DNA of 64,000 nucleotides from Solidesulfovibrio alcoholivorans DSM 5433 (GTDB lineage: Bacteria > Desulfobacterota > Desulfovibrionia > Desulfovibrionales > Desulfovibrionaceae), in NCBI RefSeq assembly GCF_000702665.1, contig NZ_JNJA01000002.1, positions 496,001 to 560,000 on the forward strand, in the 5' to 3' direction. This document shows positions 16,170 through 25,275 of the stretch, in pieces. Positions within the stretch are counted from its first letter, which is position 1, and each line of letters starts with the position of its first letter. A program made the position numbers and the translations under genes. Below the pieces are notes generated by a model that saw only the letters and a program-made list of their open reading frames with translations, ran no database searches and was not told the DNA's origin.

Positions 16170-17607
16170 CCGTAATCTCCATGGCGCGCGCGGCGCGGGT
16201 CTCGTCCAGCCGGCCCACGGGCAGGGTGGTCGGGCAGGCGCGCACGGCCTCGGGGTCGATTTCGGCCAGGGCCAGGATGTCCAGCAGGTCGGCCACGAAG
16301 GCGTCGAGGGTGTCCTTGCTCTCGGTCTCGGTGGGCTCGATCATGAGCGCCTCCTTGACGATGAGCGGGAAGTAGATGGTCGGCGCGTGGTAGCCGCGGT
16401 CGAGCAGGGCCTTGGCGATGTCCAGGGCGCGCACGTTTTTCGACGCCGCAAGCGCGGCCGCCGAGGCCACGAACTCGTGCATGCAGGTGCGGTCGTAGGG
16501 CACCTCGATGGCCGTGGCTATGCGCTTGCGCAGGTAGTTGGCGGCAAGCACCGCCGCTTCCGACACGCGCACGAGCCCCTCGCGTCCCAGGCGCAGGATG
16601 TAGGCGTAGGCGCGCAGCACGATGCCGAAGTTGCCGTAGAAGGGGGCCACGTAGCCGATGGACTTCGGGTGGTCGTAGCTCAGGGAATACCGGCCGGCGT
16701 CGTCCTTTTGCACACGGGAGACGGGCAGGTAGGGAATGAGCTTTTCCGAGACGCCCACGGGACCCGAACCAGGGCCGCCGCCGCCGTGTGGCGTGGCGAA
16801 GGTCTTGTGGAGATTTAAGTGCACCACGTCGAAGCCCGCGTCGCCCACGCGCAGCTTGCCGAGGATGGCGTTGAGGTTGGCGCCGTCGTAGTAGAGCAGC
16901 GCGTCCACCTTGCGGCAAAGGGACACGATCTCGGGCAGATGGCGCTCGAACAGGCCGAGCGTGTTGGGCACGGTCATCATGACGCCGGCGGTCTCGTCGT
17001 CGATGGCCGCGGCCAGGGCTTCGGGGTCGATGATGCCGTCCTTGGAGGCGATGGTCACCACGTCGAAGCCGGCGATGTGCGCCGAGGCCGGATTGGTGCC
17101 GTGGGCCGAATCCGGGCAGATGATCTTGGTCTTCCTGTTGCCCTTGTCGGCGTGGTAGGCGGCGATCATGAGCGCGCCGGTGAGTTCGCCGTGCGCCCCG
17201 GCCATGGGGTGCAGGGTGAAGGCGGCCATGCCCGTGATTTCGGCCAGCAGCCGCTCCATCTCGTACATGACCTCGAGCGCGCCGGCGGTCATGTCGCCGC
17301 CGCCGGGCAGCTGCGGAATCAGCGGATGCAGGCGCGCAAATCCCGGCAGGGCGGCCACTTCCTCGGTGAACTTGGGGTTGTACTTCATGGTGCACGACCC
17401 CAGGGGATAGAAATTGCCGTCCACGCCGTAGTTTTTCCGGGAAAGCTCCGTGAAGTGGCGCACCACGTCCAGTTCGCTCAAGGAAGGCAGGCCCGTGTTC
17501 CCCTCGCGCAGGAGGTTGGCCGGGTAGAAGTCCAGGGGATCGGTCTTGGGCTTTTCCGGCCAGACGCCTTCCCGGCCGGGCCGGGATTTGGAAAAGACGG
17601 TGCTCAT
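16159..17607 (-). CDS. gcvPB: Glycine dehydrogenase (decarboxylating) subunit 2
   Basis: 482 residues. It contains the PLP-lysine motif NLHKTFATPHGGGGPG and the upstream SAHGTNPASAH and YYDGANLNAI blocks of P-protein. The ATG at 17607 overlaps the gcvPA stop as ATGA. With GcvPA it forms the heterotetrameric P-protein, which decarboxylates glycine and loads the aminomethyl group on GcvH, or runs in reverse for glycine synthesis. The split alpha/beta form is usual in anaerobes and Gram-positives. Confidence 0.96.
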   Translation of the reverse strand: MSTVFSKSRPGREGVWPEKPKTDPLDFYPANLLREGNTGLPSLSELDVVRHFTELSRKNYGVDGNFYPLGSCTMKYNPKFTEEVAALPGFARLHPLIPQLPGGGDMTAGALEVMYEMERLLAEITGMAAFTLHPMAGAHGELTGALMIAAYHADKGNRKTKIICPDSAHGTNPASAHIAGFDVVTIASKDGIIDPEALAAAIDDETAGVMMTVPNTLGLFERHLPEIVSLCRKVDALLYYDGANLNAILGKLRVGDAGFDVVHLNLHKTFATPHGGGGPGSGPVGVSEKLIPYLPVSRVQKDDAGRYSLSYDHPKSIGYVAPFYGNFGIVLRAYAYILRLGREGLVRVSEAAVLAANYLRKRIATAIEVPYDRTCMHEFVASAAALAASKNVRALDIAKALLDRGYHAPTIYFPLIVKEALMIEPTETESKDTLDAFVADLLDILALAEIDPEAVRACPTTLPVGRLDETRAARAMEITDDL

Positions 17608-18935
17608 AGGATTTTCCCCACCCGCCTGGCCAGGCGGTCGATGTCGTCGCGATGGTGTTTTTCCGTGCAGCAGATGAGCAGGGCGTTTTCCAGGCCCTTG
17701 TAGTAGCGGCCCAGCGGAAAGCCCGGGATGATGCCCTGGTCCATGAGGCTTCGCGCCACGAGCTTGGCGCTGACCGGAAAGACGGCCACGAACTCGTTGC
17801 CGAAGGGCTCGTCGCTTAAAAGCCGCACACCGGGGATGGCCGCGAGCTTCATGGCCGCGTAGTGGGCGTTTTCGATGGAGAGCGCGGCCTGGCGCTTGAG
17901 CCCCTCCTCGCCGGTGAGGCAGAGGTTGATAAGCGCGCGCAGGGCGCACAGCGCCTGGTTGGAGCAGATGTTGGAGGTGGCCTTCTCGCGGCGGATGTGC
18001 TGCTCGCGGGCTTGCAGGGTGAGCACGTAGCCGGTGCGGCCGGCGGCGTCCACGGTGCGGCCGGCGATGCGGCCGGGCATCTGGCGCACGAGGGCCTTCT
18101 TGCAGGTCATGATGCCGAGGTAGGGCCCGCCGAAGGACAGCGGCAGCCCGAGGCTCTGCCCCTCGGCCGTGACGATGTCCGCGCCCATGGCCCCGGGGGT
18201 CTTGAGCACGGCCTGGAGCACGGGATAGCCCGAGAGGATCGCTACCGCGCCCTTGGCGGCGGCGGCGGCGAAAAGCGCGGCGAAGTCCTCCACCGCACCG
18301 AAGAAATTGGGATTTTGCACCACCACCGCGGCGGTCTTGTCGTCGATGGCCGCGGCCAGGGCCGCCATGTCGTCGAGGCCCTGCCTGTGGGGCACGGTGA
18401 CGAGCTCGAGGTGCAGGTTCTTCGTGTAGGTGGCCAGCACGATGCGGTAGATGGGGTTGACCGCCTCGCTGACCACGGCCTTTTTGCGCCGGGTGTGGCG
18501 CACGGCCATCATCAGGGCCTCATACAGCGCCGTGCCGCCGTCGTAGCCCCCGGCGTTGGAGCACTCCATGCCGAAAAGCCGACACATGGCCGTCTGGTAC
18601 TCGAAGATGGCCTGCAACGTGCCCTGGGAGGCCTCGGGCTGGTAGGGCGTGTAGGCGGTGTAGAATTCGCCGCGCGAGAGCAGGAGGTCCGCAGCGGCCG
18701 GCACGTAGTGGTCGTAGAAGCCGCCGCCGAGGAAACTCGCCATGTCCGTGCGATTTTTGCCGGCCAGACGCTCCATCCGGGCGCGCACGGCCATTTCCGT
18801 TTCGCCGTGCGGCAGGTCGAAGCTCCTGGGGCGCAGGGCCGGGGGAATCTCGGCGAACAGCTCGGAGATGTCCCGAGCGCCGATGACGCCGAGCATTTCC
18901 CGGACTTCCTCGGGAGTATGGGGGATATACGGCAT
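17604..18935 (-). CDS. gcvPA: Glycine dehydrogenase (decarboxylating) subunit 1
   Basis: 443 residues, full length. N-terminal MPYIPHTPEEVREMLGVIG and PHGETEMAVRARMERLAGKN are family hallmarks. Other family blocks are FLGGGFYDHYVPAAADLLLSRGEFYTAYTPYQPE (split over positions about 65-98), ECSNAGGYDGGTALYEA and the C-terminal NEFVAVFPVSAKLVARSLM. It is catalytic with GcvPB. It lies 13 bases after gcvH. Confidence 0.96.
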   Translation of the reverse strand: MPYIPHTPEEVREMLGVIGARDISELFAEIPPALRPRSFDLPHGETEMAVRARMERLAGKNRTDMASFLGGGFYDHYVPAAADLLLSRGEFYTAYTPYQPEASQGTLQAIFEYQTAMCRLFGMECSNAGGYDGGTALYEALMMAVRHTRRKKAVVSEAVNPIYRIVLATYTKNLHLELVTVPHRQGLDDMAALAAAIDDKTAAVVVQNPNFFGAVEDFAALFAAAAAKGAVAILSGYPVLQAVLKTPGAMGADIVTAEGQSLGLPLSFGGPYLGIMTCKKALVRQMPGRIAGRTVDAAGRTGYVLTLQAREQHIRREKATSNICSNQALCALRALINLCLTGEEGLKRQAALSIENAHYAAMKLAAIPGVRLLSDEPFGNEFVAVFPVSAKLVARSLMDQGIIPGFPLGRYYKGLENALLICCTEKHHRDDIDRLARRVGKIL

Positions 18936-18948
18936 TGTGCGGCTCCGA

Positions 18949-19323
18949 TTAATGTTCGGACTTGGCGATTTCCTCGTACTCCTCGGGGGAAAGCAGCCCG
19001 ACGGGTTCGGCCGAGAGCTTGACGCGCAGCATCCAGCCCTCGCCGAAGGGGTCGCTGTTGACCTTTTCCGGAGCGGCCTCGAGCTCGTCGTTGACCTCGA
19101 TGACCTCGCCGGAAACCGGGCAGTACAGTTCGCTGGCCGCCTTGACGGATTCCACCGAGCCCATCTCCTGGCCGGCCTCGAGCACGTCGCCCACCGCCGG
19201 CAGTTCGACGTAGGTGATGTCGCCGAGCTGTTCCTGGGCGAAATCGGTGATGCCGATCACGGCTATTTCATCCTCGACCCGTACCCACTCGTGGGTGTTG
19301 GTGTAGAGCAGGTCTTTTTGCAT
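18949..19323 (-). CDS. gcvH: Glycine cleavage system H protein
   Basis: 124 residues. The lipoyl-lysine is Lys61 in [18 protein letters not shown]. Conserved [10 protein letters not shown] opens and [16 protein letters not shown] closes the fold. It is the shuttle between P-protein, T-protein and Lpd. It is the first gene of the operon, with a 235-base upstream gap. gcvT is not in this cluster, so the aminomethyltransferase must be encoded elsewhere. Confidence 0.97.
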   Translation of the reverse strand: MQKDLLYTNTHEWVRVEDEIAVIGITDFAQEQLGDITYVELPAVGDVLEAGQEMGSVESVKAASELYCPVSGEVIEVNDELEAAPEKVNSDPFGEGWMLRVKLSAEPVGLLSPEEYEEIAKSEH

Positions 19324-19558
19324 GGCACTTCTCCCTGGAATGCTGCTGCTGCTTCGTTTTTTGCCCTTGCCGGCGGCACGGGCAGGGGGCTGGCCTCAAA
19401 TACCCCTTTGGCGGACACGGGGCAAGCCGGGAACGGCTTGTGCCCGGACACAAGACCGAACAATCGTCGGCGTCGTCACCTATTGCACGCACGCCTCGTT
19501 GATGGTAACACGCTTGGTGCTGTTCACACACCTTTTGGGTTCGTTTTCGGAGACTGGC
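19324..19558. other. Divergent intergenic region upstream of gcvH
   Basis: A 235-base gap with moderate AT content between gcvH (minus) and a methyltransferase gene (plus). It holds several GC inverted repeats (for example CCGGGAACGG... around 19427-19450). A possible weak sigma-70 pair upstream of gcvH is TTACCA with CAATAG, 17 bases apart, reading the minus strand. It was checked by eye for the conserved glycine-riboswitch core; no convincing match was found. Confidence 0.35.
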
Positions 19559-20257
19559 TTGCCTGATCGTAGTCTTCATGCGCCTCTTCTGGCCCTCGGC
19601 GCGCCACCGCCCCAATGGCAGCGCGATCGGTTGCGCCTGGCGCTCGCCGGTCGCGAATTTATCCTGCGCCGTGACCAGGACATGGAGGCGCTGTGGGAAT
19701 CCCTCGGCGCGGAGGGCTTCGGCGAGGACGAACGCATGCCGTACTGGGCCGAAGTCTGGCCGGCGAGCCTGCTGCTCGCCGCCTGGCTCTGGAAGCGGCG
19801 CGAGGAAGTCGCCGGGAAACGCTGCCTGGACATCGGCTGCGGCATGGGCCTTTCGGCCCTGGCCGGGGCGGCCTGGGGCGGGCGCGTCACGGCCGTGGAC
19901 TACGAGGAGGCGGCCATCGCCCATGCGGCGCGAAACGCCCGGGAAAACGCCCTGCGCGTGGATCTGGCCGTCATGGACTGGCGGCGGCCGTGTTTCGCGC
20001 CGGGCCGTTTCGATCTGGCCTGGGGCAGTGATATTTTGTATGAAACCCGGTTCTACGACGCCCTCGTGCCGCTTTTCCGCCGGATGCTCGCTCCCGGCGG
20101 CAGGATCTGGCTATCCCAGCCCTGGCGGCAGGTGTCCGAGCCGGTCTGGGCGGCGCTTGCCGCCGACGGCTTCCGCGTGGCCAGGCTCCACGAGGAGTCC
20201 GTGGCCTTTTCCACATACCGCAGCACCGTCACCATCTACGAGATCGGCCTGACGTAA
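19559..20257 (+). CDS. Class I SAM-dependent methyltransferase
   Basis: 232 residues if it starts at the TTG at 19559 (GGAG six bases upstream); an ATG at 19502 without a ribosome site is the alternative. The SAM-binding motif I is [19 protein letters not shown], and motif II with the acidic ribose-binding residue is [26 protein letters not shown] before the Rossmann core is typical of the methyltransferase-16 / ETF-beta lysine methyltransferase group, so a protein substrate is possible. It ends ten bases before nikR, so the two may share a transcript. Confidence 0.8.
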   Translation: MPDRSLHAPLLALGAPPPQWQRDRLRLALAGREFILRRDQDMEALWESLGAEGFGEDERMPYWAEVWPASLLLAAWLWKRREEVAGKRCLDIGCGMGLSALAGAAWGGRVTAVDYEEAAIAHAARNARENALRVDLAVMDWRRPCFAPGRFDLAWGSDILYETRFYDALVPLFRRMLAPGGRIWLSQPWRQVSEPVWAALAADGFRVARLHEESVAFSTYRSTVTIYEIGLT

Positions 20258-20267
20258 AGGAGGGCGC

Positions 20268-20687
20268 ATGGGACAGACCATTCGCTTCGGCGTGTCGCTC
20301 AACTCCGAACTGCTCGAGAAGTTCGACGCCCTTTGCGACGAGAAAAGCTACCAGACCCGTTCCGAAGCCATCCGCGATCTCATCCGGGGCGTGCTCGTGC
20401 AAAAGGAATGGGAACAGTCCGACAAGGAAGTGGCGGGCGTGCTCACGCTTGTCTACGACCACCACACGTCCGACCTGGCCCAGCGGCTCATCGAGATCCA
20501 GCACGAGGACCACGAGGTGATCCTGTGCACCATGCATGTGCACATCGACCACCACAACTGCCTGGAGGCGCTGGCCCTCAAGGGGCCGGGCGAGTCCGTG
20601 CAAAAGCTATCCCAGCGCCTCATTTCCACCCGGGGCGTCAAATACGGCAAGCTCACCCTGGCCACCACCGGCCAGGAGATCGTCTAG
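20268..20687 (+). CDS. nikR: Nickel-responsive transcriptional regulator NikR
   Basis: 139 residues. An N-terminal ribbon-helix-helix DNA-binding domain ([19 protein letters not shown]) joins an ACT-like nickel domain. The square-planar ligand set is complete: His79, His90, His92 and Cys98 ([14 protein letters not shown]), in the same spacing as the E. coli protein. Nickel-loaded NikR represses nickel uptake genes. In a hydrogenase-rich sulfate reducer it would tune nickel supply. No nickel transporter is adjacent here. Starts at the ATG at 20268 after AAAGGAGG. Confidence 0.95.
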   Translation: MGQTIRFGVSLNSELLEKFDALCDEKSYQTRSEAIRDLIRGVLVQKEWEQSDKEVAGVLTLVYDHHTSDLAQRLIEIQHEDHEVILCTMHVHIDHHNCLEALALKGPGESVQKLSQRLISTRGVKYGKLTLATTGQEIV

Positions 20688-20697
20688 AGGATAAAGC

Positions 20698-20718
20698 GGG
20701 AGGGGCGCCGCCCCTCCC
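20698..20718 (+). terminator. Probable terminator after nikR
   Basis: GGGAGGGGCG pairs with CGCCCCTCCC 11 bases after the stop and is followed by the T-rich GATCCCTTTTCCC. Confidence 0.55.
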
Positions 20719-20828
20719 GATCCCTTTTCCCTCGGGGAGCCCAGGCCCCTTGGCGCGGGCTTTTTATTCTTTACAGCGCGCCATGGCGAAACGTACTGAC
20801 GTTTTCCCCGCTATCCTTTAACTATCGA

Positions 20829-20900
20829 GGGGGCCGGGGGCATGCTGCCCCCCGGCGGAGAGGTCCAGGAGAGGCGGCGCCTCTCCTGGACGCCGGAGGC
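20829..20900 (+). repeat. Palindromic repeat, copy E (5' of folE2)
   Basis: A first hairpin (GGGGGCCGGGGG/CCCCCCGG) is followed by GGTCCAGGAGAGGCG/CGCCTCTCCTGGAC and the tail GCCGGAGGCG. The tail ends seven bases before the folE2 ATG, so GGAGG of the repeat is placed as the ribosome-binding site. Confidence 0.75.
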
Positions 20901-20907
20901 GTATCGC

Positions 20908-21696
20908 ATGCGAGACATCCAAAGCGGACCGCCGGACGTGGCCATTGCCGTGGACCGGGTGGGCATAAAAGATTTCCGGCTGCCTCTGGTGGTGCGCGAC
21001 CGTGCCCGGGGCCGGCAACACACCGTGGCCGAGGTGGAGCTGTCCGTGGATTTGCCGGCGCGCTTCAAGGGCACGCACATGAGCCGGTTCGTGGAGGCGC
21101 TTTCTGGCTTTGCCGGCGAATTCGACCTCGTTTCCTTTCGCACGCTCCTGGCCGACGTGCGCGATCGCCTGGAGGCGGAAAACGCCCACATGACGCTGCG
21201 CTTCCCGTATTTCCTGGAGAAGGCCTCGCCCGCGTCCGGGGCCACGGCGCTGATGGACTATACCTGCCAGGTGTCCGGGGAGTTTTGCGGCGGCAAGTTC
21301 CGCCAGACCCTGACCGTGGCCGCGCCGGTCATGACCGTGTGCCCGTGTTCGCTGGCCATCTCCGAGCAGGGCGCGCACAGCCAGCGGGCCCTGGTCACCA
21401 TCAGCTGCCGGCTGTCGCAATTCGTGTGGGTGGAAGAGCTTATCGACATCGCCGAGGCGTCGGGGTCCTCGCCGGTCTACGCCCTGCTCAAGCGCGAGGA
21501 CGAAAAGTACGTCACCGAGCAGGCCTTCGCCGACCCGACCTTTGTCGAGGACGTGGCCCGGCGCGCGGCGAGCGCGCTTTCGGCCCACCCCAAGGTCGCC
21601 TGGTACCGCGTGGAAGTGGAGAGCTTCGAGTCCATCCACAACCACAGCGCGTTTGCCGGGATCGAGGGGGGCAGCGACAGGGACGGGCGTCCGTGA
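20908..21696 (+). CDS. folE2: GTP cyclohydrolase IB (FolE2/MptA type)
   Basis: 262 residues from the ATG at 20908. It converts GTP to 7,8-dihydroneopterin triphosphate for folate and queuosine/pterin synthesis. The family-specific active site is [21 protein letters not shown], with Cys and His metal ligands. Other type IB blocks are present: [15 protein letters not shown] near the start and [12 protein letters not shown] at the end. Type IB enzymes accept several divalent metals and replace the strictly Zn-dependent FolE. The Shine-Dalgarno sequence is supplied by a palindromic repeat. Confidence 0.93.
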   Translation: MRDIQSGPPDVAIAVDRVGIKDFRLPLVVRDRARGRQHTVAEVELSVDLPARFKGTHMSRFVEALSGFAGEFDLVSFRTLLADVRDRLEAENAHMTLRFPYFLEKASPASGATALMDYTCQVSGEFCGGKFRQTLTVAAPVMTVCPCSLAISEQGAHSQRALVTISCRLSQFVWVEELIDIAEASGSSPVYALLKREDEKYVTEQAFADPTFVEDVARRAASALSAHPKVAWYRVEVESFESIHNHSAFAGIEGGSDRDGRP

Positions 21697-21740
21697 GCAC
21701 GATATAGAAAGACTTTTTGAAACGGTCTTGCGCGTGGTTT

Positions 21741-21782
21741 CCCGCACCGACGGCAAGGCACGGTCGCGGGCGTTGTTTTTTC
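21741..21782 (+). terminator. Rho-independent terminator after folE2
   Basis: CCCGC-A-CCG pairs with CGG-TC-GCGGG around an 11-base loop, then CGTTGTTTTTT. It is 44 bases after the folE2 stop. Confidence 0.65.
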
Positions 21783-21840
21783 GGATATATTTCCACAAAA
21801 TGCCGGGCATGCCCCCTTGTGTGCCGGTCGCCCCGCAGGT

Positions 21841-23829
21841 ATGTTCGTATCCATGCCCTCGTCCGGAATGCTCGAGTGTACGTGCGAGCAGATCCTGCAG
21901 TTCGCCCCGGTGTCGGTCATGCTCATCGACGCGGAGGGGGTCATCACCTTCGTCAATGATTGGCACCTTGCGCATTTCGCCAAGGGCAAGTGGGATCGCG
22001 ATCGTTTTATAGGGAAAAAGATTCAGGAGCTTCCCGGCATCGTTTCCGCCGGGGTCGGCGACGACATCCGCGCGATACTGGACGGCCGGACCATCCACCT
22101 GGAAGCCTTCTACACCGATGCCTGTAGCGGCGGCCAGTCGGCCTACCAGAACCTGCGCGGCACGCCCATCCGCAAGGACGGCAAGGTCGTCGGCGGCATC
22201 GTCATCCGCGAGGACGTGACCGAGCTCGTCATGTCCCAGCACCTGCTCTCGGAAAACCAGGCCATCTTCAAGACGCTGCTCGACGCCACGCACGATTCCA
22301 TCATTCTTTCCGACCTCGACGGCTACATTCTCATCGCCAACGAGGAGGCCGCCAGGCGGCGCGGCAAGACTGTGGACGCGCTCATAGGCGCAAGCCTCTA
22401 CCACTCCATGTCCTCCGAGTTGGCCGAAGCCCGGCGGGCACGGCTGCTCGAGGCGGCGCGCGGGAACCGGCTGCTCTCCTACGAGGAGCGCCAGGGCGAA
22501 CAATGCTGCCAGGTGAGCCTTTGCCCCATCGCCGACGACCAGGGCCGGGTGATCCTCATGGCCAGCTACTCGCGCGACATCACGGCGCTCAAGGAGACCG
22601 AGAACCAGCTGCGCCGCGAAAAGGAACTGGCGTTTTCGGCAAGCCAGGCCAAGTCCCAGTTTCTCGGCAACATCACCCATGAACTGCGCACGCCCTTAAA
22701 CGGCATCATCGGCGCCACCCAGCTTGCGCTCCAGGGGGACGGCCAGGACGATCAGCGGGAGCTGTGGAACATCGTCGAAGCGTCGGGCAAACGGCTGCTG
22801 GCCATCGTCAACAACGTGCTGGAGCTCGCCGACATCGACGCGGCGGCCATCGAGCCCATGTTGTCGGCCTTCGACGTGGACCATCTGGTCGCCTCCCTGG
22901 CCCGGGGGTATTCCGTGCGGGCCAAGGTCAAGGAGCTCGGCTTTTCCGTGCGCTTCGACCCGCACATCCCGCGCCAGCTCGTGGGTGACGCGTTCAGGCT
23001 GCGCCAGATCCTTTCAAACCTGCTGGACAACGCCCTCAAGTGCACGAAAAGCGGTTCCATCGAACTGCGCGTCAAACGGATCGCCACCAGCCGCCTGCCC
23101 GTCGCCCCCAATTATCGCACCCTGCTGTTCATGGTCCGCGACACCGGCATCGGCATCGCCAAGGAATGCCAGCACCGCATCTTCGAGGATTTCGAGCTGG
23201 CCGAGCACTACCTGACCAAGCGGGTCAGCGGCGCGGGCGTGGGGCTTGCCATCGCCCGGCACCTGACGGAAATGCTCGGCGGCAGGATCTGGGTGAAAAG
23301 CGCGCCGGGACGGGGCAGCACCTTCTACTGCGCCATTCCCTTCGCCCTGCCGGAATACGCCTGCCAGGGCCTGCCCGTGGTCTACCAGGGCGGGGAAGGC
23401 GGGGAGACGGCCTTCGACCCGGCCGACCATGCCGTGCTGCTGGTCGAGGACGAGCGCATCAACCGCCTGACCACCGGCCGCGCCCTGGAGCGGCTCGGCT
23501 ACCACGTGCTGGAGGCGGCCAACGGCCAGGAGGCCCTGGCGCTTTTGTCCCGGGAAGCGGCCGACATCATCCTCATGGACATCCAGATGCCGGTCATGGA
23601 CGGCATCGAATGCACCCGCCACATCCGCAACGGCGAGGTGCCGCGCATCGACAAGGCCGTTCCCATCGTGGCGTTGACCGCCTACGCCAGCGGCAAGGAC
23701 CGCGATCGTTTCCTGCGCCTGGGCATGAACGACTACCTGGCCAAGCCCCACAGCATCGAGCAGCTCGGCGAAGTCCTGGAGGCCAACCTCAAGGCGGCCG
23801 GCACGGGCAGGGCGACGACGCGCGCCTGA
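21841..23829 (+). CDS. Soluble hybrid histidine kinase, PAS-PAS-HisKA-HATPase-REC
   Basis: 662 residues, no membrane helices. Two PAS domains (about 10-125 and 135-255) are followed by HisKA with phospho-acceptor His280 in FLGNITHELRTPLNG. The ATPase domain (N box LSNLLDNALKCT, G boxes VRDTGIGIA and GAGVGLAIA) follows. A C-terminal receiver begins near 530 (VLLVEDERINRL), with phospho-acceptor Asp580 in IILMDIQMPVMDG and Lys in YLAKPHS. There is no output domain, so it needs a downstream phosphotransfer partner not present here. Start choice (ATG at 21841) is soft; ATGs at 21853 and 21868 are in frame. Confidence 0.9.
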   Translation: MFVSMPSSGMLECTCEQILQFAPVSVMLIDAEGVITFVNDWHLAHFAKGKWDRDRFIGKKIQELPGIVSAGVGDDIRAILDGRTIHLEAFYTDACSGGQSAYQNLRGTPIRKDGKVVGGIVIREDVTELVMSQHLLSENQAIFKTLLDATHDSIILSDLDGYILIANEEAARRRGKTVDALIGASLYHSMSSELAEARRARLLEAARGNRLLSYEERQGEQCCQVSLCPIADDQGRVILMASYSRDITALKETENQLRREKELAFSASQAKSQFLGNITHELRTPLNGIIGATQLALQGDGQDDQRELWNIVEASGKRLLAIVNNVLELADIDAAAIEPMLSAFDVDHLVASLARGYSVRAKVKELGFSVRFDPHIPRQLVGDAFRLRQILSNLLDNALKCTKSGSIELRVKRIATSRLPVAPNYRTLLFMVRDTGIGIAKECQHRIFEDFELAEHYLTKRVSGAGVGLAIARHLTEMLGGRIWVKSAPGRGSTFYCAIPFALPEYACQGLPVVYQGGEGGETAFDPADHAVLLVEDERINRLTTGRALERLGYHVLEAANGQEALALLSREAADIILMDIQMPVMDGIECTRHIRNGEVPRIDKAVPIVALTAYASGKDRDRFLRLGMNDYLAKPHSIEQLGEVLEANLKAAGTGRATTRA

Positions 23830-23936
23830 TGCGCGCGCGACGGTCGCCGCTGCCGCCGCATCGCCAAGGATAAGGCTTTGGGAACAATGCCGGTCACGTC
23901 TTCGCCGCCCTTGGGCGGAAGACGGCGCAGGGCCGG

Positions 23937-24587
23937 TCAGTCGCCGTTTCGCGGCGGCTGGTGCAGGAAAAAGGTTCCTTGCGAGCGCAGGATGTCCGCG
24001 TCGCAGGGCATGGCCGCTTCCTTGAGCTCCTCTTCCGAGCGCCCGAAGACGTAGCTCGTCAGCGTGTAGAGCAGCCGGCCCCGGGCCAGGAAGGTCTGGC
24101 GCACGAGCTGCAGCCGCACCACGCCCTTTTCGTCGGCCACGTTGCGCAGGTAGATGGCGTCGTAGGCCTGCCGGCCCTGGAGCAGCATCGGCCGGCAGCG
24201 GATGTTGTAGCCCTTGAGCGTGTTCGCCACGTAGTCCTTGACCAGCTCGACGTTGGCGAAATCCGAACTCGTGGGCAGGAAGTCCTCGGGCTTTTCGCTG
24301 ACGCACACGTAAAATGCGCACTCCCCCTTGCGCGCCGTCACCGAAGTCAGGCACGCGGGCGTGGTCTCGGCCGTGACCTCCCAACCGCGCGGCGGCACGA
24401 AGCTGAACAGGTAGCGGGAATCGACGTAGCGTTGCAGAGGCTTTTCGTTGCAGCCGCCGGCCAGGGCCAGCGCCAGGGCCAGCAGGGGCGCAAGGAGCCT
24501 TGTCGGGCGCAGTCGCGCCGGGCGCGTGCGGCGCGGCGCGGCGTCCGGCAGGGCGCGGGCCCTGCCGTGTCGGTACGTGTCGGGCAA
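23937..24587 (-). CDS. Lipoprotein with a PsbP-like domain
   Basis: 216 residues if it starts at the TTG at 24587, which has AAGGAG upstream. An Arg-rich N-region is followed by a hydrophobic stretch ending in the lipobox LAGGC (lipid-modified Cys46). The mature part (YLFSFVPPRGWEVT, VELVKDYVANTLKGYN, FLARGRLLYTLTSYVFG) looks like the compact alpha/beta PsbP/DUF1795 fold. Four further Cys residues may form disulfides. Function unknown. It converges with the hybrid kinase gene. Confidence 0.65.
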   Translation of the reverse strand: MPDTYRHGRARALPDAAPRRTRPARLRPTRLLAPLLALALALAGGCNEKPLQRYVDSRYLFSFVPPRGWEVTAETTPACLTSVTARKGECAFYVCVSEKPEDFLPTSSDFANVELVKDYVANTLKGYNIRCRPMLLQGRQAYDAIYLRNVADEKGVVRLQLVRQTFLARGRLLYTLTSYVFGRSEEELKEAAMPCDADILRSQGTFFLHQPPRNGD

Positions 24588-24739
24588 CGAAAGCTCCTTG
24601 CGACAGGGGATACGCCCTGGCAGGCGCAAGCCCCAGGGGTGCCCCCAAAAATGTTCCTGCATCTCGCGGGCATGACCGTAGCACGGCGGCCCCGCCGCCT
24701 CAACCGGGCCGGGAGCGCGTGGAAAATCCCCCACGGCGC

Positions 24740-24754
24740 GGGCTACGGCCTTGC
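24740..24754 (+). promoter_or_regulatory. Candidate sigma-54 promoter for the orphan rod protein
   Basis: GGGCTACGGCCTTGC has the GG-N10-GC spacing, with GGC at -24 and a perfect TTGC at -12. It lies 65 bases upstream of the flagellar rod-like gene start. It fits the sigma-54 control seen at flgF, but the -24 flank deviates from consensus. Confidence 0.4.
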
Positions 24755-24818
24755 CCGGCGGCCCGTCCTGCATTATCCTCGAAGGTGTCCTGAAATGGTC
24801 TACCAAGGAGGGGGGGCC

Positions 24819-25205
24819 ATGACCGACGCCATATCGAGCGCGCAGTCGGCGCTTGGCGCCCTGTCCACATCCATGGCCGCAACGGCCAACAACGTGGCCA
24901 ACGCCGACACCGACGGCTACAAGTCCCAGGAAGCGCAGCTGACCACGGGGCCCGACGGCCAGGGCGTCCAGGTGGCTGGCATCCGCAGCGACGATTCCGC
25001 GGGCGGGCTCAACCCCGCCATGGTCAGCGGTTTCAACGCGGCCGGTGTGTACGAGCCCAGTGCGGGGCTGTCGGAAATGAGCAATGTGGACCTCGCGCGC
25101 CAGACCGTGAACATGGTCGAGGCTTCACGCGCCTTTGAAGCCAACGTCGCCGTCATCCGCACCGCCGACGACATGGCCGGCACCCTGCTCGACCTGCGCG
25201 TCTAG
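24819..25205 (+). CDS. Orphan flagellar rod-type protein (FlgC-like, short)
   Basis: 128 residues, AAGGAGGGGGG before the ATG. The N-terminal rod motif ALSTSMAATANNVANADTDGYKS and the C-terminal helix MSNVDLARQTVNMVEASRAFEANVAVI are the two conserved ends of axial flagellar proteins. The middle is short, as in FlgB/FlgC, but the gene is alone and not next to flgB-fliE. It may be an accessory rod subunit or a second FlgC. The FleQ-like regulator gene follows on the same strand. Confidence 0.75.
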   Translation: MTDAISSAQSALGALSTSMAATANNVANADTDGYKSQEAQLTTGPDGQGVQVAGIRSDDSAGGLNPAMVSGFNAAGVYEPSAGLSEMSNVDLARQTVNMVEASRAFEANVAVIRTADDMAGTLLDLRV

Positions 25206-25275
25206 CGCCCTGCGCCGTCTTCTCGCGCGCATGCGCCTTTTTCCCTGCGGCCGCCCGTCGCCGTATCTTTTTGCG

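Noticed and set aside
19324-19558. Glycine riboswitch upstream of gcvH
   Set aside because: The gap has GC inverted repeats, but the conserved glycine-aptamer core sequences were not found by eye. A covariance search would be decisive.
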